Below are positions 18,936 to 26,646 of a stretch of 64,000 bases of DNA, piece after piece. This DNA is from Micromonospora alfalfae. GTDB lineage: Bacteria > Actinomycetota > Actinomycetes > Mycobacteriales > Micromonosporaceae. The number at the start of each line of letters is the position of its first letter. The stretch's first letter is position 1. Position numbers and translations under genes: made by a program. The DNA lies in contig NZ_JAKKFH010000012.1 of assembly GCF_022230925.1 (NCBI RefSeq), positions 124,001 to 188,000 on the forward strand, written 5' to 3'. The notes below the pieces were generated by a model, which worked only from the letters and a program-made list of their open reading frames with translations, was not told the DNA's origin and did not search any database.

Positions 18936-19663
18936 CGGCCCGGAACCCGGCCGGCCACCTCAGCTCGGCGGGCCAGCCCAGCTCAGCCGGTCAGCCCAGC
19001 TCGGCGGGTCAACTCAGGGCAGCGGGCCTGCCCAGCCCGGCGGGCCCGCCCAGCTCGACCAGTCGGCGACGGCCGGACGTGATCCGGCTCGTGGCGGTGT
19101 TGGCCGGGCTTGCCGTGGCCATCGTCGTCGAGGGTTGGCTCGGGCTGCTCGGCGCTTTCCCGGCCGCGTTCCTGCTCGATGTCCTGCTGCGGCGGATCGA
19201 GTCGCCCGCCGTGCGTAGGCGGCGGCAGCAGGAGGCTGCTGACCTGCCGCTCGCCGCCGACCTGCTGGCGGCGGCGATGCGGGCGGGCGCGCCGGTGGAT
19301 CGCTCGGTGCTGGCCGTCGCCGAGGCACTGGACGGGCCGCTCGCCGGCCGGTTGGCCCGGGTTGGCCGCACGCTGCTGCTTGGTGGTGGCCCAGCGGAGG
19401 CATGGTCCGCGCTGAACGGCGTGCCCGGCGCTGAGCGCCTGACCGCAGCGGCGTTGCGCTCGGCAAACAGTGGTGCCGCCCTGGCCGGCGCACTGACCCG
19501 GCTCGCCGACGACCTGCGCGCCGACCGGGCCACCGCCGCCGAGGCATCGGCCCGTCGGGCGGGCGTGCTCATCGTCCTGCCGCTGGGGCTCTGCTTCCTG
19601 CCGGCGTTCATTCTCGCCGGCCTCGTGCCGGTGATCGTCGCCGTTCTCGGCGATGTGCTCTGA
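18932..19663 (+). CDS. tadC: TadC-like pilus assembly membrane protein
   Basis: Second type II secretion F domain protein, 243 residues, partner of TadB in the Tad platform. The first 45 residues are a repeat of SSAGQP-like units, followed by membrane segments (VLAGLAVAIVVEGWLG…) and the F domain (DLPLAADLLAAAMRAGAPVD … ANSGAALAGALTRLADDL). A hydrophobic C-terminus (VLIVLPLGLCFLPAFILAGL) closes the protein. Start overlaps the tadB stop (ATGA). The repeated N-terminus is unlike family members and may be an expanding tract. Confidence 0.9.
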   Translation: MTARNPAGHLSSAGQPSSAGQPSSAGQLRAAGLPSPAGPPSSTSRRRPDVIRLVAVLAGLAVAIVVEGWLGLLGAFPAAFLLDVLLRRIESPAVRRRRQQEAADLPLAADLLAAAMRAGAPVDRSVLAVAEALDGPLAGRLARVGRTLLLGGGPAEAWSALNGVPGAERLTAAALRSANSGAALAGALTRLADDLRADRATAAEASARRAGVLIVLPLGLCFLPAFILAGLVPVIVAVLGDVL

Positions 19664-19685
19664 CCCATCGAGAAGGGAAACAGTC

Positions 19686-19853
19686 ATGCGCAAACTCATC
19701 GCTCGCCTGCGCGGCGATGCCGGAATGAACACGGCCGAGTACGCCGTGGGCACCCTCGCCGCGGTCGCCTTCGCCGGGATCCTGTTGAAGGTGCTGACCT
19801 CCGGCAACGTCCAGTCGGCGCTGACCGCCGTCATCGACCGGGCACTGAAGTGA
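19686..19853 (+). CDS. Flp-type pilin, DUF4244 family
   Basis: Small prepilin of 55 residues: a basic leader MRKLIARLRGDAG, then MNTAEYAVGTLAAVAFAGIL. This is the Gly-x4-Glu type cleavage context followed by a long hydrophobic helix. ATG 19686 is chosen over the upstream in-frame ATG because GAGAAGGGA precedes it. It is the likely major subunit exported by TadABC and processed by a prepilin peptidase that is not in this window. The stop overlaps the next start. Confidence 0.9.
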   Translation: MRKLIARLRGDAGMNTAEYAVGTLAAVAFAGILLKVLTSGNVQSALTAVIDRALK

Positions 19854-20353
19854 TCGGGCGCCGGCAGGCCGGCCGGGTCCCGGGGTCTGAGGTCGCCGCA
19901 CGCACGTTCGTCGGCAGCCGGACATTGCGTCTCGTCGGCGGGGTATCCGGCGACGAGCGGAGATTCGTCCGGGCATCCGGCGGTGGTGAGAGGGAATTCC
20001 GCGCCGACGCAGACCGAGGGTCCTTCACCGCCGAATTGGCGGCCGGCCTGCCGGCGCTGCTTCTACTCCTGCTCGCCGGTCTGACCGCAGTCAACGCCGT
20101 CAGCACCAGGGCTAGTTGCCTACACGCGGCCCGGGAGGCGGCGCTGGCCGCCGCTCGGGACGAGGCGGACAACAGCGGCGGTGGATACGCGGCACCGTCG
20201 GGCGCGGAAGTGTCGGTGTCGATTGACGGGGGTCGCGCGCAGGCGACGGTTCGGGCACCCGTGCGTGCGCTGGGCGGCCGACTGCCGCGGATCACAGTGG
20301 TCGCCACCGCCGTCGCGGCACTCGAACCCCGCGGCGGAGAGGGAATGCCGTGA
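19850..20353 (+). CDS. TadE-like minor pilin
   Basis: Protein of 167 residues, GTG 19850 overlapping the pilin stop (GTGA). The TadE core (GSFTAELAAGLPALLLLLLA, with Glu five residues into the helix) begins only at about residue 57. The 56 residues before it are Arg/Gly-rich and longer than usual for the family. The rest (CLHAAREAALAAARDEADN … VRAPV) matches actinobacterial TadE minor pilins. Likely processed like a pilin and part of the pilus or its tip. Confidence 0.85.
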   Translation: MIGRRQAGRVPGSEVAARTFVGSRTLRLVGGVSGDERRFVRASGGGEREFRADADRGSFTAELAAGLPALLLLLLAGLTAVNAVSTRASCLHAAREAALAAARDEADNSGGGYAAPSGAEVSVSIDGGRAQATVRAPVRALGGRLPRITVVATAVAALEPRGGEGMP

Positions 20354-20709
20354 TGCCGTGTCCTGACAACGAGCGGGGTGGGGCGACCGTAATCCTGCTG
20401 GCAGTGGGGTTGGTGTTCGTGCTGATGGGTACGTTCGGCGCTGCTGTCGCCGGTGCTGCGATGGCGGCTCAGCGGGCGGCGGTAGCCGCCGACCTGGGGG
20501 CGTTGGCCGGGGCCGCCAAGGCGCTCGATGGCGAGGCGGCGGCGTGCGCGTCAGCTGTGGACATCGCTGTTCGCAACGGCGCGCGGCTGGTCGGCTGTCG
20601 TCTCGACGGGCTGGACCTGCTGGTGACCACCGAGGTGACTGTCACGCCACTGCCCGGCCTGACCCGGGTCGCGGCGTCGACGGCCCGTGCCGGGCCGGTG
20701 CGGGGGTGA
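20350..20709 (+). CDS. TadE-like protein of the helicase/secretion neighbourhood (Rv3654c type)
   Basis: Protein of 119 residues, start GTG 20350 overlapping the previous stop (ATG 20353 is an alternative). N-terminal hydrophobic helix ATVILLAVGLVFVLMGTFGA is preceded by ERGG, as in TadE/TadG proteins, then an Ala-rich AADLGALAGAAKAL. Last gene of the pilus operon. The family is named for its place between Tad genes and the helicase found 2 kb further on, which fits here. Function in pilus biogenesis is inferred. Confidence 0.85.
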   Translation: MMPCPDNERGGATVILLAVGLVFVLMGTFGAAVAGAAMAAQRAAVAADLGALAGAAKALDGEAAACASAVDIAVRNGARLVGCRLDGLDLLVTTEVTVTPLPGLTRVAASTARAGPVRG

Positions 20710-20719
20710 GTGGTCGGCC

Positions 20720-20821
20720 CAGTGGGCGCTACGACGAAGCCAGTGGGGCCACGACGAAGCCAGTGGGGCCACGACGAAGCCAGTGGGGCCACGACGAAGC
20801 CAGTGGGCGCTACGACGAAGC
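20720..20821. repeat. five tandem 20-21-bp repeats at a gene 3' end
   Basis: Units: 20720-20740 (21 bp), 20741-20760, 20761-20780, 20781-20800 (three identical 20-bp units CAGTGGGGCCACGACGAAGC) and 20801-20821 (21 bp). The two outer units carry GCGCT where the inner ones carry GGCC. The last unit encodes the C-terminus and stop codon of the phosphotransferase gene ending at 20810, and the other units lie downstream of that stop. Confidence 0.95.
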
Positions 20822-21658
20822 GAGAGCCTCGGCGATCATTCGGTGCCCTTGGGCCTCGAACGACTCGTCGCCCACGCGGTAGGCCCAGGCTGCGGTGCCG
20901 ATCGCCTCGCGGACTCGGGTGCGGTGCCAGGCGGGCGTCCGGCGCGGATCGGCCCCGTACCCGTCGAGGAACGCGCTCTCAAGCTGCGAGTCGCGGCGGA
21001 AGTCCTGGACCGACAGCCGGGTGAAGTCCGTGTAGGCGGGGCGCATCGCGGCGCGACCGAAGTCGATGATGCTGACGGTGCCGTTGTGGACGAGCCAGTT
21101 CCGGGGCTGCCAGTCTCCGTGGGTCGGCACGAGCAGCGCTGCCGGCGTGGGCCAACTGCCTATCTCGGCGCGCAGCCGGTGCACAGTGCTCGAAGCGATT
21201 CGGTGCGCTCCGTCGAGCCAGGTGAGCGACTTTCGGTTCTCCCGCTTCTCGTAGCCGTCGTCAGTGATGCGGGTCTGCGCGTGGAGCAGTGCGAGCAGTT
21301 CGCCCGCCTCCCGGTAGGTCGCGGGAGCATTGGCGTGTTCACTGCCCAGCACCAGCTCACCCGGCAGGTATCTCGTGACGAGTAGTTTCGCCGCCGCGTC
21401 GCCATGCTCCATGATCGGCGCGCGGCCCAGCCTGGTCCACGGGCTCAGCCAGTTGAGGTGGGCGTGGAGTTCGCGTTCGACGTGATGGTCATCGTCGCCG
21501 CCGGCTTTGACGATGAATAGTGACCCGGCGTACGCCATCTCCAGGACAGTGGTCTGCACCAGGCCCCAGCTGTGATCCCGCTCGACCTCGGCACCGGGAA
21601 GCCATTTCTCCAACAGGGCCAGCTGCCGCACGGAGAGATTGGCGAGTCCAGGGCCCAT
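20810..21658 (-). CDS. aminoglycoside phosphotransferase (APH) family kinase-like protein
   Basis: Protein of 282 residues. The catalytic loop HGDWQPRNWLV and the metal-binding IDFGRA further on are the two hallmark motifs of the APH/choline kinase family. An N-terminal SLFIVKAGGDDDHHVEREL carries the expected ATP-binding Lys and Glu. The family phosphorylates small molecules such as antibiotics, choline or sugars, and the substrate cannot be told. The start is ATG 21658 with a weak ribosome site. The last codons lie in a tandem-repeat array. It is convergent with the Tad operon. Confidence 0.88.
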   Translation of the reverse strand: MGPGLANLSVRQLALLEKWLPGAEVERDHSWGLVQTTVLEMAYAGSLFIVKAGGDDDHHVERELHAHLNWLSPWTRLGRAPIMEHGDAAAKLLVTRYLPGELVLGSEHANAPATYREAGELLALLHAQTRITDDGYEKRENRKSLTWLDGAHRIASSTVHRLRAEIGSWPTPAALLVPTHGDWQPRNWLVHNGTVSIIDFGRAAMRPAYTDFTRLSVQDFRRDSQLESAFLDGYGADPRRTPAWHRTRVREAIGTAAWAYRVGDESFEAQGHRMIAEALASS

Positions 21659-21780
21659 GGCGGGAATCCTAGAAGAGGGAGGACCCGAGCCGAGCCAGCC
21701 GCAGCGGGCCCGTGAACCCGTGCCGTGCCACGGCAGGGCAGGGCGCGGGCAGCGGCAGGGCGCGGGAAGGGCAGGGAGCG

Positions 21781-21832
21781 GGCGCAGGGCGAGGGCGCAG
21801 GGCGAGGGCGCAGGGCGAGGGCGCAGGGCGAG
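21781..21832. repeat. four perfect 13-bp tandem repeats
   Basis: GGCGCAGGGCGAG is repeated four times without change, inside a wider purine-rich stretch of similar words (about 21725-21850). It lies in the 267-base gap upstream of the phosphotransferase and downstream of the LURP-one gene. No gene is supported here. Confidence 0.9.
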
Positions 21833-21925
21833 GGAGCGGGGCAGCGGCAGCTTGCCGGCCGGGGCACGGGCAGCGGAGGCCCAGGCCCCGGCCAGCGGGC
21901 AAACGGGGGGGTGAGGCCGGGTGTG

Positions 21926-22504
21926 TCAGCGGGCCTGGAGCGCGTCGAGGGCGACGGCCATCGCGATGACCAGGCGGCGGTCGATCTGCGGGTTCTGCAC
22001 CTCGACGACGTACTTGTCGCGCAGGCCCCACTTCTTGACCACGGTGAAGACCGGCTGGCCGCCCGCGGTGAAGTCGAAGTGGTACGGCAGCCAGGACAGC
22101 GAGTCGACGAATCGACGCAGCAGTGCCACCGGCATGCTGCGCTCCTGGCCCGTCACCTGCGGCAGGCCGGCCTGCTCGACGTGCCAGGTGGAGCGCAGCA
22201 GCGACTGGGCGAAGTCCTTGCGGAACAGGCCGATCGGGTTGCCGGCCGCGTCGGTGACGTCGTACGTGGCGCCGAGGTCGATGCGCTGGCGGGCCTTGAA
22301 GCCGAGCAGGGGCTGCTGCTTGGAGTCATCCGTGTAGATGGTCACCTGCTCCTTGAAGGCGAGCCGCTTCTGCTGCGCGAACGCCAGCAGCTCACCCTCG
22401 GTGCCGTCGGGGGCGACCGCCCGGACCTCGTACTGGTTGACCATCATGCGCAGTCGCTGGCGGATGTGGAACTGGTGCTGGCCCTGCAAGTTGTCGAGCT
22501 GCAT
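21926..22504 (-). CDS. LURP-one-related family protein
   Basis: Protein of 192 residues with a tubby/LURP-like barrel signature: LRMMVNQYEVRAVAPDGTEG, then AFAQQKRLAFKEQVTIY … LLGFKARQRIDLGATYDVTD … GLFRKDFAQSLLRSTWHVE. ATG 22504 is supported by AGAGGAG five bases upstream. These proteins are scramblase-related and their bacterial role is not established. It stands alone between two hairpins. Confident in family, not in function. Confidence 0.85.
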   Translation of the reverse strand: MQLDNLQGQHQFHIRQRLRMMVNQYEVRAVAPDGTEGELLAFAQQKRLAFKEQVTIYTDDSKQQPLLGFKARQRIDLGATYDVTDAAGNPIGLFRKDFAQSLLRSTWHVEQAGLPQVTGQERSMPVALLRRFVDSLSWLPYHFDFTAGGQPVFTVVKKWGLRDKYVVEVQNPQIDRRLVIAMAVALDALQAR

Positions 22505-22628
22505 GTGCACTCCTCTGGGGGTTGGTGCGCCGGAGTCTCGCACAGCCCGACAACCGTCGCGCCCCCTGCTGTCCATGATCAGTTGCGGCTGGGTAGCCGT
22601 CGAGCCCGTTGGACGACTACCCAGCACG

Positions 22629-22661
22629 GAGTGATCACCGGTGCCCTTGCAGGATCACTCC
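22629..22661 (-). terminator. hairpin downstream of the small minus-strand gene
   Basis: GGAGTGATC (22629-22637) pairs with GATCACTCC (22653-22661), starting 9 bases past the stop at 22670. A second pairing overlaps it: GCTGGGTAG 22588-22596 with CTACCCAGC 22618-22626, framed by TGATCA at 22576 and 22632. The region may therefore form alternative structures. Confidence 0.55.
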
Positions 22662-22669
22662 CGGCGACC

Positions 22670-22879
22670 TCAGCGACTGTCGACGGAGGTCACGGTCCGC
22701 AGCGACCAGGTGTTGAGCACCTGGTGAATGCCGCGCAGCCGCTCGTTGATCTGTTCCAGCCGTTCCGCCTGGGCCAGGGCGGCCAACGCCGACCCCAGCG
22801 CGATCTGCTGGTCGAGGGTGAGATTGTCCTGGTCGATGGTGTAGAGCAGGTCGACGGTCTCGGCGATGGTGTCGGCCAC
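22670..22879 (-). CDS. small conserved hypothetical protein
   Basis: Protein of 69 residues. GTG 22879 is chosen because GAGGAG lies seven bases before it; a longer form from ATG 22969 would overlap sequence next to the helicase stop and lacks such a site. It is mostly helical (ADTIAETVDLLYTIDQDNLT … ALAALAQAERLEQINERLRG) and may form a coiled coil. I do not recognise a family. It lies 99 bases downstream of the helicase in the same direction. Confidence 0.6.
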   Translation of the reverse strand: MADTIAETVDLLYTIDQDNLTLDQQIALGSALAALAQAERLEQINERLRGIHQVLNTWSLRTVTSVDSR

Positions 22880-22978
22880 AGCTTCTCCTCGGGCACGGGG
22901 GGCGATCAGCAACATGGGCATCGATGGAAGCGCTCCCACATCATTGTGCCCCGTGCCATGCCGATTCATGCAAGCCGC

Positions 22979-25399
22979 TCAGTCCGGCAGGTTCGTCAAC
23001 ACCACGTCGAGCACCCGGATCGCGTCCGGCTTGGAGAGGGGATTGTTGCCGTTGCCGCATTTCGGTGACTGCACGCAGGACGGGCATCCGGTCTCGCAGC
23101 CGCACTCGGCTATCGCGTCCCGGGTGGCCCGCAGCCACGCCGACGCCGTCCCGTACGCCCGCTCGGCGAACCCGGCGCCACCCGGATGCCCGTCGTAGAC
23201 GAAGACGGTCGGCGCCTCGGTGTCCGGGTGCACGGCGGTGGAGAGCCCGCCGATGTCCCACCGGTCGCAGGTCGCCATCAGCGGCAGCAGGCCGATCGCG
23301 GCGTGTTCGGCGGCGTGCAGCGCACCCGGCACGTCGGCCGGCTGGACCCCGGCGGCGGCCAGCGACTGCGGTGACAGGGTGAACCAGACCGCCACAGTGC
23401 GCAGCTCCCGGGTGGGCAGGTCCAGCGGCCGGGTGTCGATCACCTCCCCGGTGGCGATTCGCCGCCGCTGGTACGACACCACCTGGCTTGTCACATCCAC
23501 CTCGCCGAGGAACATGCCGACCGGCCCGGCGTCCACGTAGGAGCGCACCGACACCACTGACAGGTCGGTGACGTCGCGGGCGTGGGTGGACCAGTCCGGT
23601 TCCTCGGCGCGTACCAGCGCGCAACCGTCGACCAGGTCGAGCTGGTCGACCACGTACGAGACGCCCTGGTGCAGATAGACGGCGCCGGAGTGCAGCAGGA
23701 AGTGCGACGAGCCGCCGTCGACAGTGCCGAGCAGTCGGCCGGTCGACGACTCCACCACGGCGACCGGAGCGCCGCCCTCGCCGCGCAGGTCCACCTCGGG
23801 CCGCTCCCGGTGCCGCCAGTACCAACCGGTGGGCCGCTGCCGCAGCGCCCCGGCCGCGACCAACTGGTCGACCGCCTCCTTCGCCCCCTCGCCGAAGAGC
23901 GCCAGGTCGGCCGGGGTGAGCGGTGCCTCCACCGCGGCGCAGGCCAGTTGCGGCGCCAGCACGTACGGGTTGGCCGGGTCGAGCACCGTCGCCTCCACCG
24001 GCGCGCCGAAGATCGCCTCCGGGTGGTGCACCAGGTAGGTGTCCAGTGGGTCGTCCCGGGCCACCAGCACCGCGAGGGCCTCCTGCCCGGAACGCCCGGC
24101 GCGGCCCGCCTGCTGCCACAGCGACGCCCTGGTGCCCGGGTAGCCGCAGATCAGCACCGCGTCGAGCCCGACCAGGTCCACGCCCAGCTCCAGCGCGTTG
24201 GTGGAGGCCAGGCCGAGCAGGTCGCCGTGCAGCAGGGCCCGTTCCAGCTCGCGTCGCTCCTCCCGCAGGTAACCGCCCCGGTAGGCGGCCACCCGGTCGC
24301 CGAGCCCCGGAACGGCGTCGTCCAGCGCTCGACGCGCGTTGGCGGCCACCACCTCGGCACCCTTGCGGGAGCGGACGAACGCGAGGGTGCGTACCCCCTC
24401 GGCGACAGTGTCGGCGAGCAGGTCCGCGGTCTCGCGCAGCGCCGACCGACGGACCTGGTGAAGTTCGTCGTGCTCGCCGGTCGCCTGCGGCGGCACCGGC
24501 GAAGCGGCCGACGAGTCGGGTGGCAGCAGCGGCGGTTCCCAGAGCGCGAAGGTCACCCCGCCACGGGGGGAGGTGTCCTCGGTGACCGCTGTCACCGGCA
24601 GGCCGGTCAGCCGTCCGGCCGCGGTGGCCGGGTCGCCGGAGGTGGCCGAGGCGAGCACGAACACCGGGGTGGCCCCGAACCTGGCGCACTGCCGACGCAG
24701 CCGACGCAGCACGTGCGCGACGTGCGAGCCGAACACGCCCCGGTAGGTGTGGCACTCGTCGATCACCACGTACGCGAGTCGGCGCAGGAAGCCGGACCAC
24801 TGGGCGTGCCCGGGCAGGATGCCGTGGTGCAGCATGTCCGGGTTGGTCAGCACGAACCGGGAGTGCCGCCGGATCCACTCCCGCTCGGTGCGCGGAGTGT
24901 CCCCGTCGTAGCAGGCGGGGCGTATGCCCTCCAGCTCCAGCGCGGCGACGGCGCGCAACTGGTCCGCGGCGAGCGCCTTGGTCGGCGCCAGGTAGAGCAA
25001 TGTGGCCCGGGGATCGGCGAGCAGTGTGGCAAGGGCGGGCAGTTGGTACGCCAGTGACTTGCCGGACGCGGTGCCGGTGGCGACGACCACGTGCTGGCCC
25101 TCGTACGCAAGGTTGGCCGCCTGGGCCTGGTGCTGCCAGGGCGCGACCACGCCGCGTCCTGTGAACGCCGCGCGCAACTCCGCAGGTGCCCACGACGGCC
25201 ACGGCGCGGGCACACCGGCGCGGGCCGGCACCCGCTCGACGTGGGTGACCGGGTCGGCGGCACCCCGGGCGCGTAGCCGGCGCAGCAGGTCGGCCGGCGC
25301 TGGCCCAGGGCCGGGACCAGCGGATACGGTGGCCGCGGACGACGACTCCAGGTCGTGGCGCGGCGTGCCGCGCGCGGAGCTGAAGTCGTTGGAGGTCAC
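22979..25399 (-). CDS. DEAD/DEAH-box helicase with C-terminal DUF1998-like zinc cluster
   Basis: Superfamily 2 helicase of 806 residues from GTG 25399. Longer in-frame starts would run into the divergent bldG gene. Walker A ATGTASGKS is at 107-115 and the Walker B box is DECH at 214-217. SAT motif (LASATSGDP) and the helicase C domain (RSRKGAEVV … LGVDLVGLDAVLICGYPG … QQAGRAGR) follow. The end carries Cys residues (ECGCETGCPSCVQSPKCGNG) likely binding a metal, as in the MrfA/Hrq1-like repair helicases. Role: DNA repair helicase, inferred. Its place beside Tad genes and bldG is conserved in actinobacteria. Confidence 0.92.
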   Translation of the reverse strand: MTSNDFSSARGTPRHDLESSSAATVSAGPGPGPAPADLLRRLRARGAADPVTHVERVPARAGVPAPWPSWAPAELRAAFTGRGVVAPWQHQAQAANLAYEGQHVVVATGTASGKSLAYQLPALATLLADPRATLLYLAPTKALAADQLRAVAALELEGIRPACYDGDTPRTEREWIRRHSRFVLTNPDMLHHGILPGHAQWSGFLRRLAYVVIDECHTYRGVFGSHVAHVLRRLRRQCARFGATPVFVLASATSGDPATAAGRLTGLPVTAVTEDTSPRGGVTFALWEPPLLPPDSSAASPVPPQATGEHDELHQVRRSALRETADLLADTVAEGVRTLAFVRSRKGAEVVAANARRALDDAVPGLGDRVAAYRGGYLREERRELERALLHGDLLGLASTNALELGVDLVGLDAVLICGYPGTRASLWQQAGRAGRSGQEALAVLVARDDPLDTYLVHHPEAIFGAPVEATVLDPANPYVLAPQLACAAVEAPLTPADLALFGEGAKEAVDQLVAAGALRQRPTGWYWRHRERPEVDLRGEGGAPVAVVESSTGRLLGTVDGGSSHFLLHSGAVYLHQGVSYVVDQLDLVDGCALVRAEEPDWSTHARDVTDLSVVSVRSYVDAGPVGMFLGEVDVTSQVVSYQRRRIATGEVIDTRPLDLPTRELRTVAVWFTLSPQSLAAAGVQPADVPGALHAAEHAAIGLLPLMATCDRWDIGGLSTAVHPDTEAPTVFVYDGHPGGAGFAERAYGTASAWLRATRDAIAECGCETGCPSCVQSPKCGNGNNPLSKPDAIRVLDVVLTNLPD

Positions 25400-25539
25400 G
25401 CCCTGCACTCTCGCACTGGTGTTCGGAGATGAAAAGTCGGACACCGGGGTAAGGGGAAGCCTCCGCTGGCGTCCGCAGGCCGTCCCGGCGGTAGTGGTTA
25501 GATGCCCACGAGAGTTTACGGCTCTGGCGAGGAGGACCG

Positions 25540-25896
25540 ATGGAGCTGTCACTGGCGACCCGCACCGTGGGCGAGCACACGGTGCTCGAGGTCGGTGGTG
25601 AGGTGGACGTCTACACCGCGCCCCGGCTCCGTGAGCGACTCCTCGAACTGATCGACGGTGGCGCCCGTCACGTGGTGGTCGACCTCGGTCGGGTGGACTT
25701 CCTCGACTCCACCGGGCTGGGCGTGCTGGTCGGCGCGCTCAAGCGGCTCCGCTCGACCAGCGGTTCGTTCGCGCTGGTCTGCGACAAGGAACCGCTGCTC
25801 AAGATCTTCCGGATCACCGCGCTGGACCAGGTGTTTCCGCTGCACCCGACGGTCGACGCGGCGATCAGCGCTGACTCGGCGGGCGCCGGCGCGTGA
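25540..25896 (+). CDS. bldG: anti-sigma factor antagonist BldG
   Basis: STAS-domain protein of 118 residues. The phosphorylation motif DFLDSTGLG contains Ser57, the residue reported to be phosphorylated in Streptomyces BldG. Start ATG 25540 has a strong AGGAGGA site. It is divergent from the helicase and coupled to a downstream ATPase-fold gene, the same order as the bldG locus of Streptomyces. BldG frees sigma factors by binding anti-sigma kinases and is needed there for aerial growth and antibiotic production. The same role in this organism is inferred. Confidence 0.93.
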   Translation: MELSLATRTVGEHTVLEVGGEVDVYTAPRLRERLLELIDGGARHVVVDLGRVDFLDSTGLGVLVGALKRLRSTSGSFALVCDKEPLLKIFRITALDQVFPLHPTVDAAISADSAGAGA

Positions 25897-26330
25897 TGGC
25901 CACAGTCAAGCTCTCCTTCTCGCCCGCTCCGGTGCACGTGCGCACCGCCCGCCTGGTCGGCGTCGCCGTCGCCCGGCGGGCCGGGGTGCGGGAGGAACTG
26001 CTGGACGAGGTGCGCCTGGCCATCGGTGAGGCGTGCACGCGCGCGGTGGCCCTGCACCGGCAGTACGGCCTGGCCGACCCGGTGCTGGTGGAGATGTCCG
26101 ACGGTGGCTCGTACGCCGTGCGGGTGGTGGACCGGGCGCCGATCGAGGCGGGTATCGGTCTGACCGCGCTGCCACCGGACGAGCTGGCCAACGAGTCGCT
26201 GACCGATGAGGCGCTGACCACCGGCGTCGGCTTCGCACTGCTCGCCGGTTTCGTCGAGGATCTCCAGGTGCGCCCGGTCGACGAGGGCATCGGCACCGAG
26301 GTACGGATGGTGTGGCCGGTCGGCCGCTGA
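25893..26330 (+). CDS. ATPase-fold anti-sigma factor-like partner of BldG
   Basis: Protein of 145 residues, start GTG 25893 overlapping the bldG stop (GTGA), with ATG 25896 equally possible. It has the overall RsbW-like layout: [15 protein letters not shown] where the N-box should be, and [16 protein letters not shown] and [12 protein letters not shown] near the end. The N-box Asn that holds magnesium is replaced by Arg (EACTRA in place of ExxxN), and the GxG lid is weak. ATP binding and kinase activity are therefore doubtful. It probably binds BldG. Confidence 0.88.
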   Translation: MMATVKLSFSPAPVHVRTARLVGVAVARRAGVREELLDEVRLAIGEACTRAVALHRQYGLADPVLVEMSDGGSYAVRVVDRAPIEAGIGLTALPPDELANESLTDEALTTGVGFALLAGFVEDLQVRPVDEGIGTEVRMVWPVGR

Positions 26331-26346
26331 CCAGTTTCGCTGCGTA

Positions 26347-26374
26347 GGCCGCGTCCCCTGCTGGGGATGCGGCC
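26347..26374 (+). terminator. terminator of the bldG operon
   Basis: Stem GGCCGCGTCCCC (26347-26358) pairs with GGGGATGCGGCC (26363-26374), one G-T wobble, loop TGCT, then TTCTTT. It begins 16 bases after the stop codon at 26330. Confidence 0.85.
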
Positions 26375-26380
26375 TTCTTT

Positions 26381-26646
26381 GCATGGATGGGGCCCTATAT
26401 CAGATTTCGTTTCATAACACAGCGACGAAGATCATCGCGACACGGTGCCACCTGGGTGTGACCTCCAACACTGCGGAGGGCTACAGTACCCGGGTTGTCA
26501 GCAAGTGACCTATCCCGCAGCCAGCGGGTATGGGTGTTCATCGCTGGTCCGCTGGTGGGTTGGCGCGCGCTTGCGAGTCCGCATCCAGGCGTCGGTCAGT
26601 GCGTCTCCACTCACCGGCGCGATTGTTCGGTAACAGGAGGACACAG
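26381..26646 (+). promoter_or_regulatory. leader and promoter region of hppA
   Basis: Counting the bldG terminator, the gap is 316 bases, with no gene. An unusually AT-rich patch (26395-26425) lies about 230 bases upstream of hppA, and AACAGGAGGACAC before ATG 26647 is a strong ribosome site. No -10/-35 pair is assigned. Confidence 0.4.

Noticed and set aside
20720..20821. A CRISPR array
   Set aside because: The units are directly adjacent with no spacers and there are no cas genes.
21725..23068. 447-codon + frame covering the LURP-one gene and flanking repeats
   Set aside because: It starts in the 13-bp repeat tract and reads antisense to two genes with good ribosome sites.
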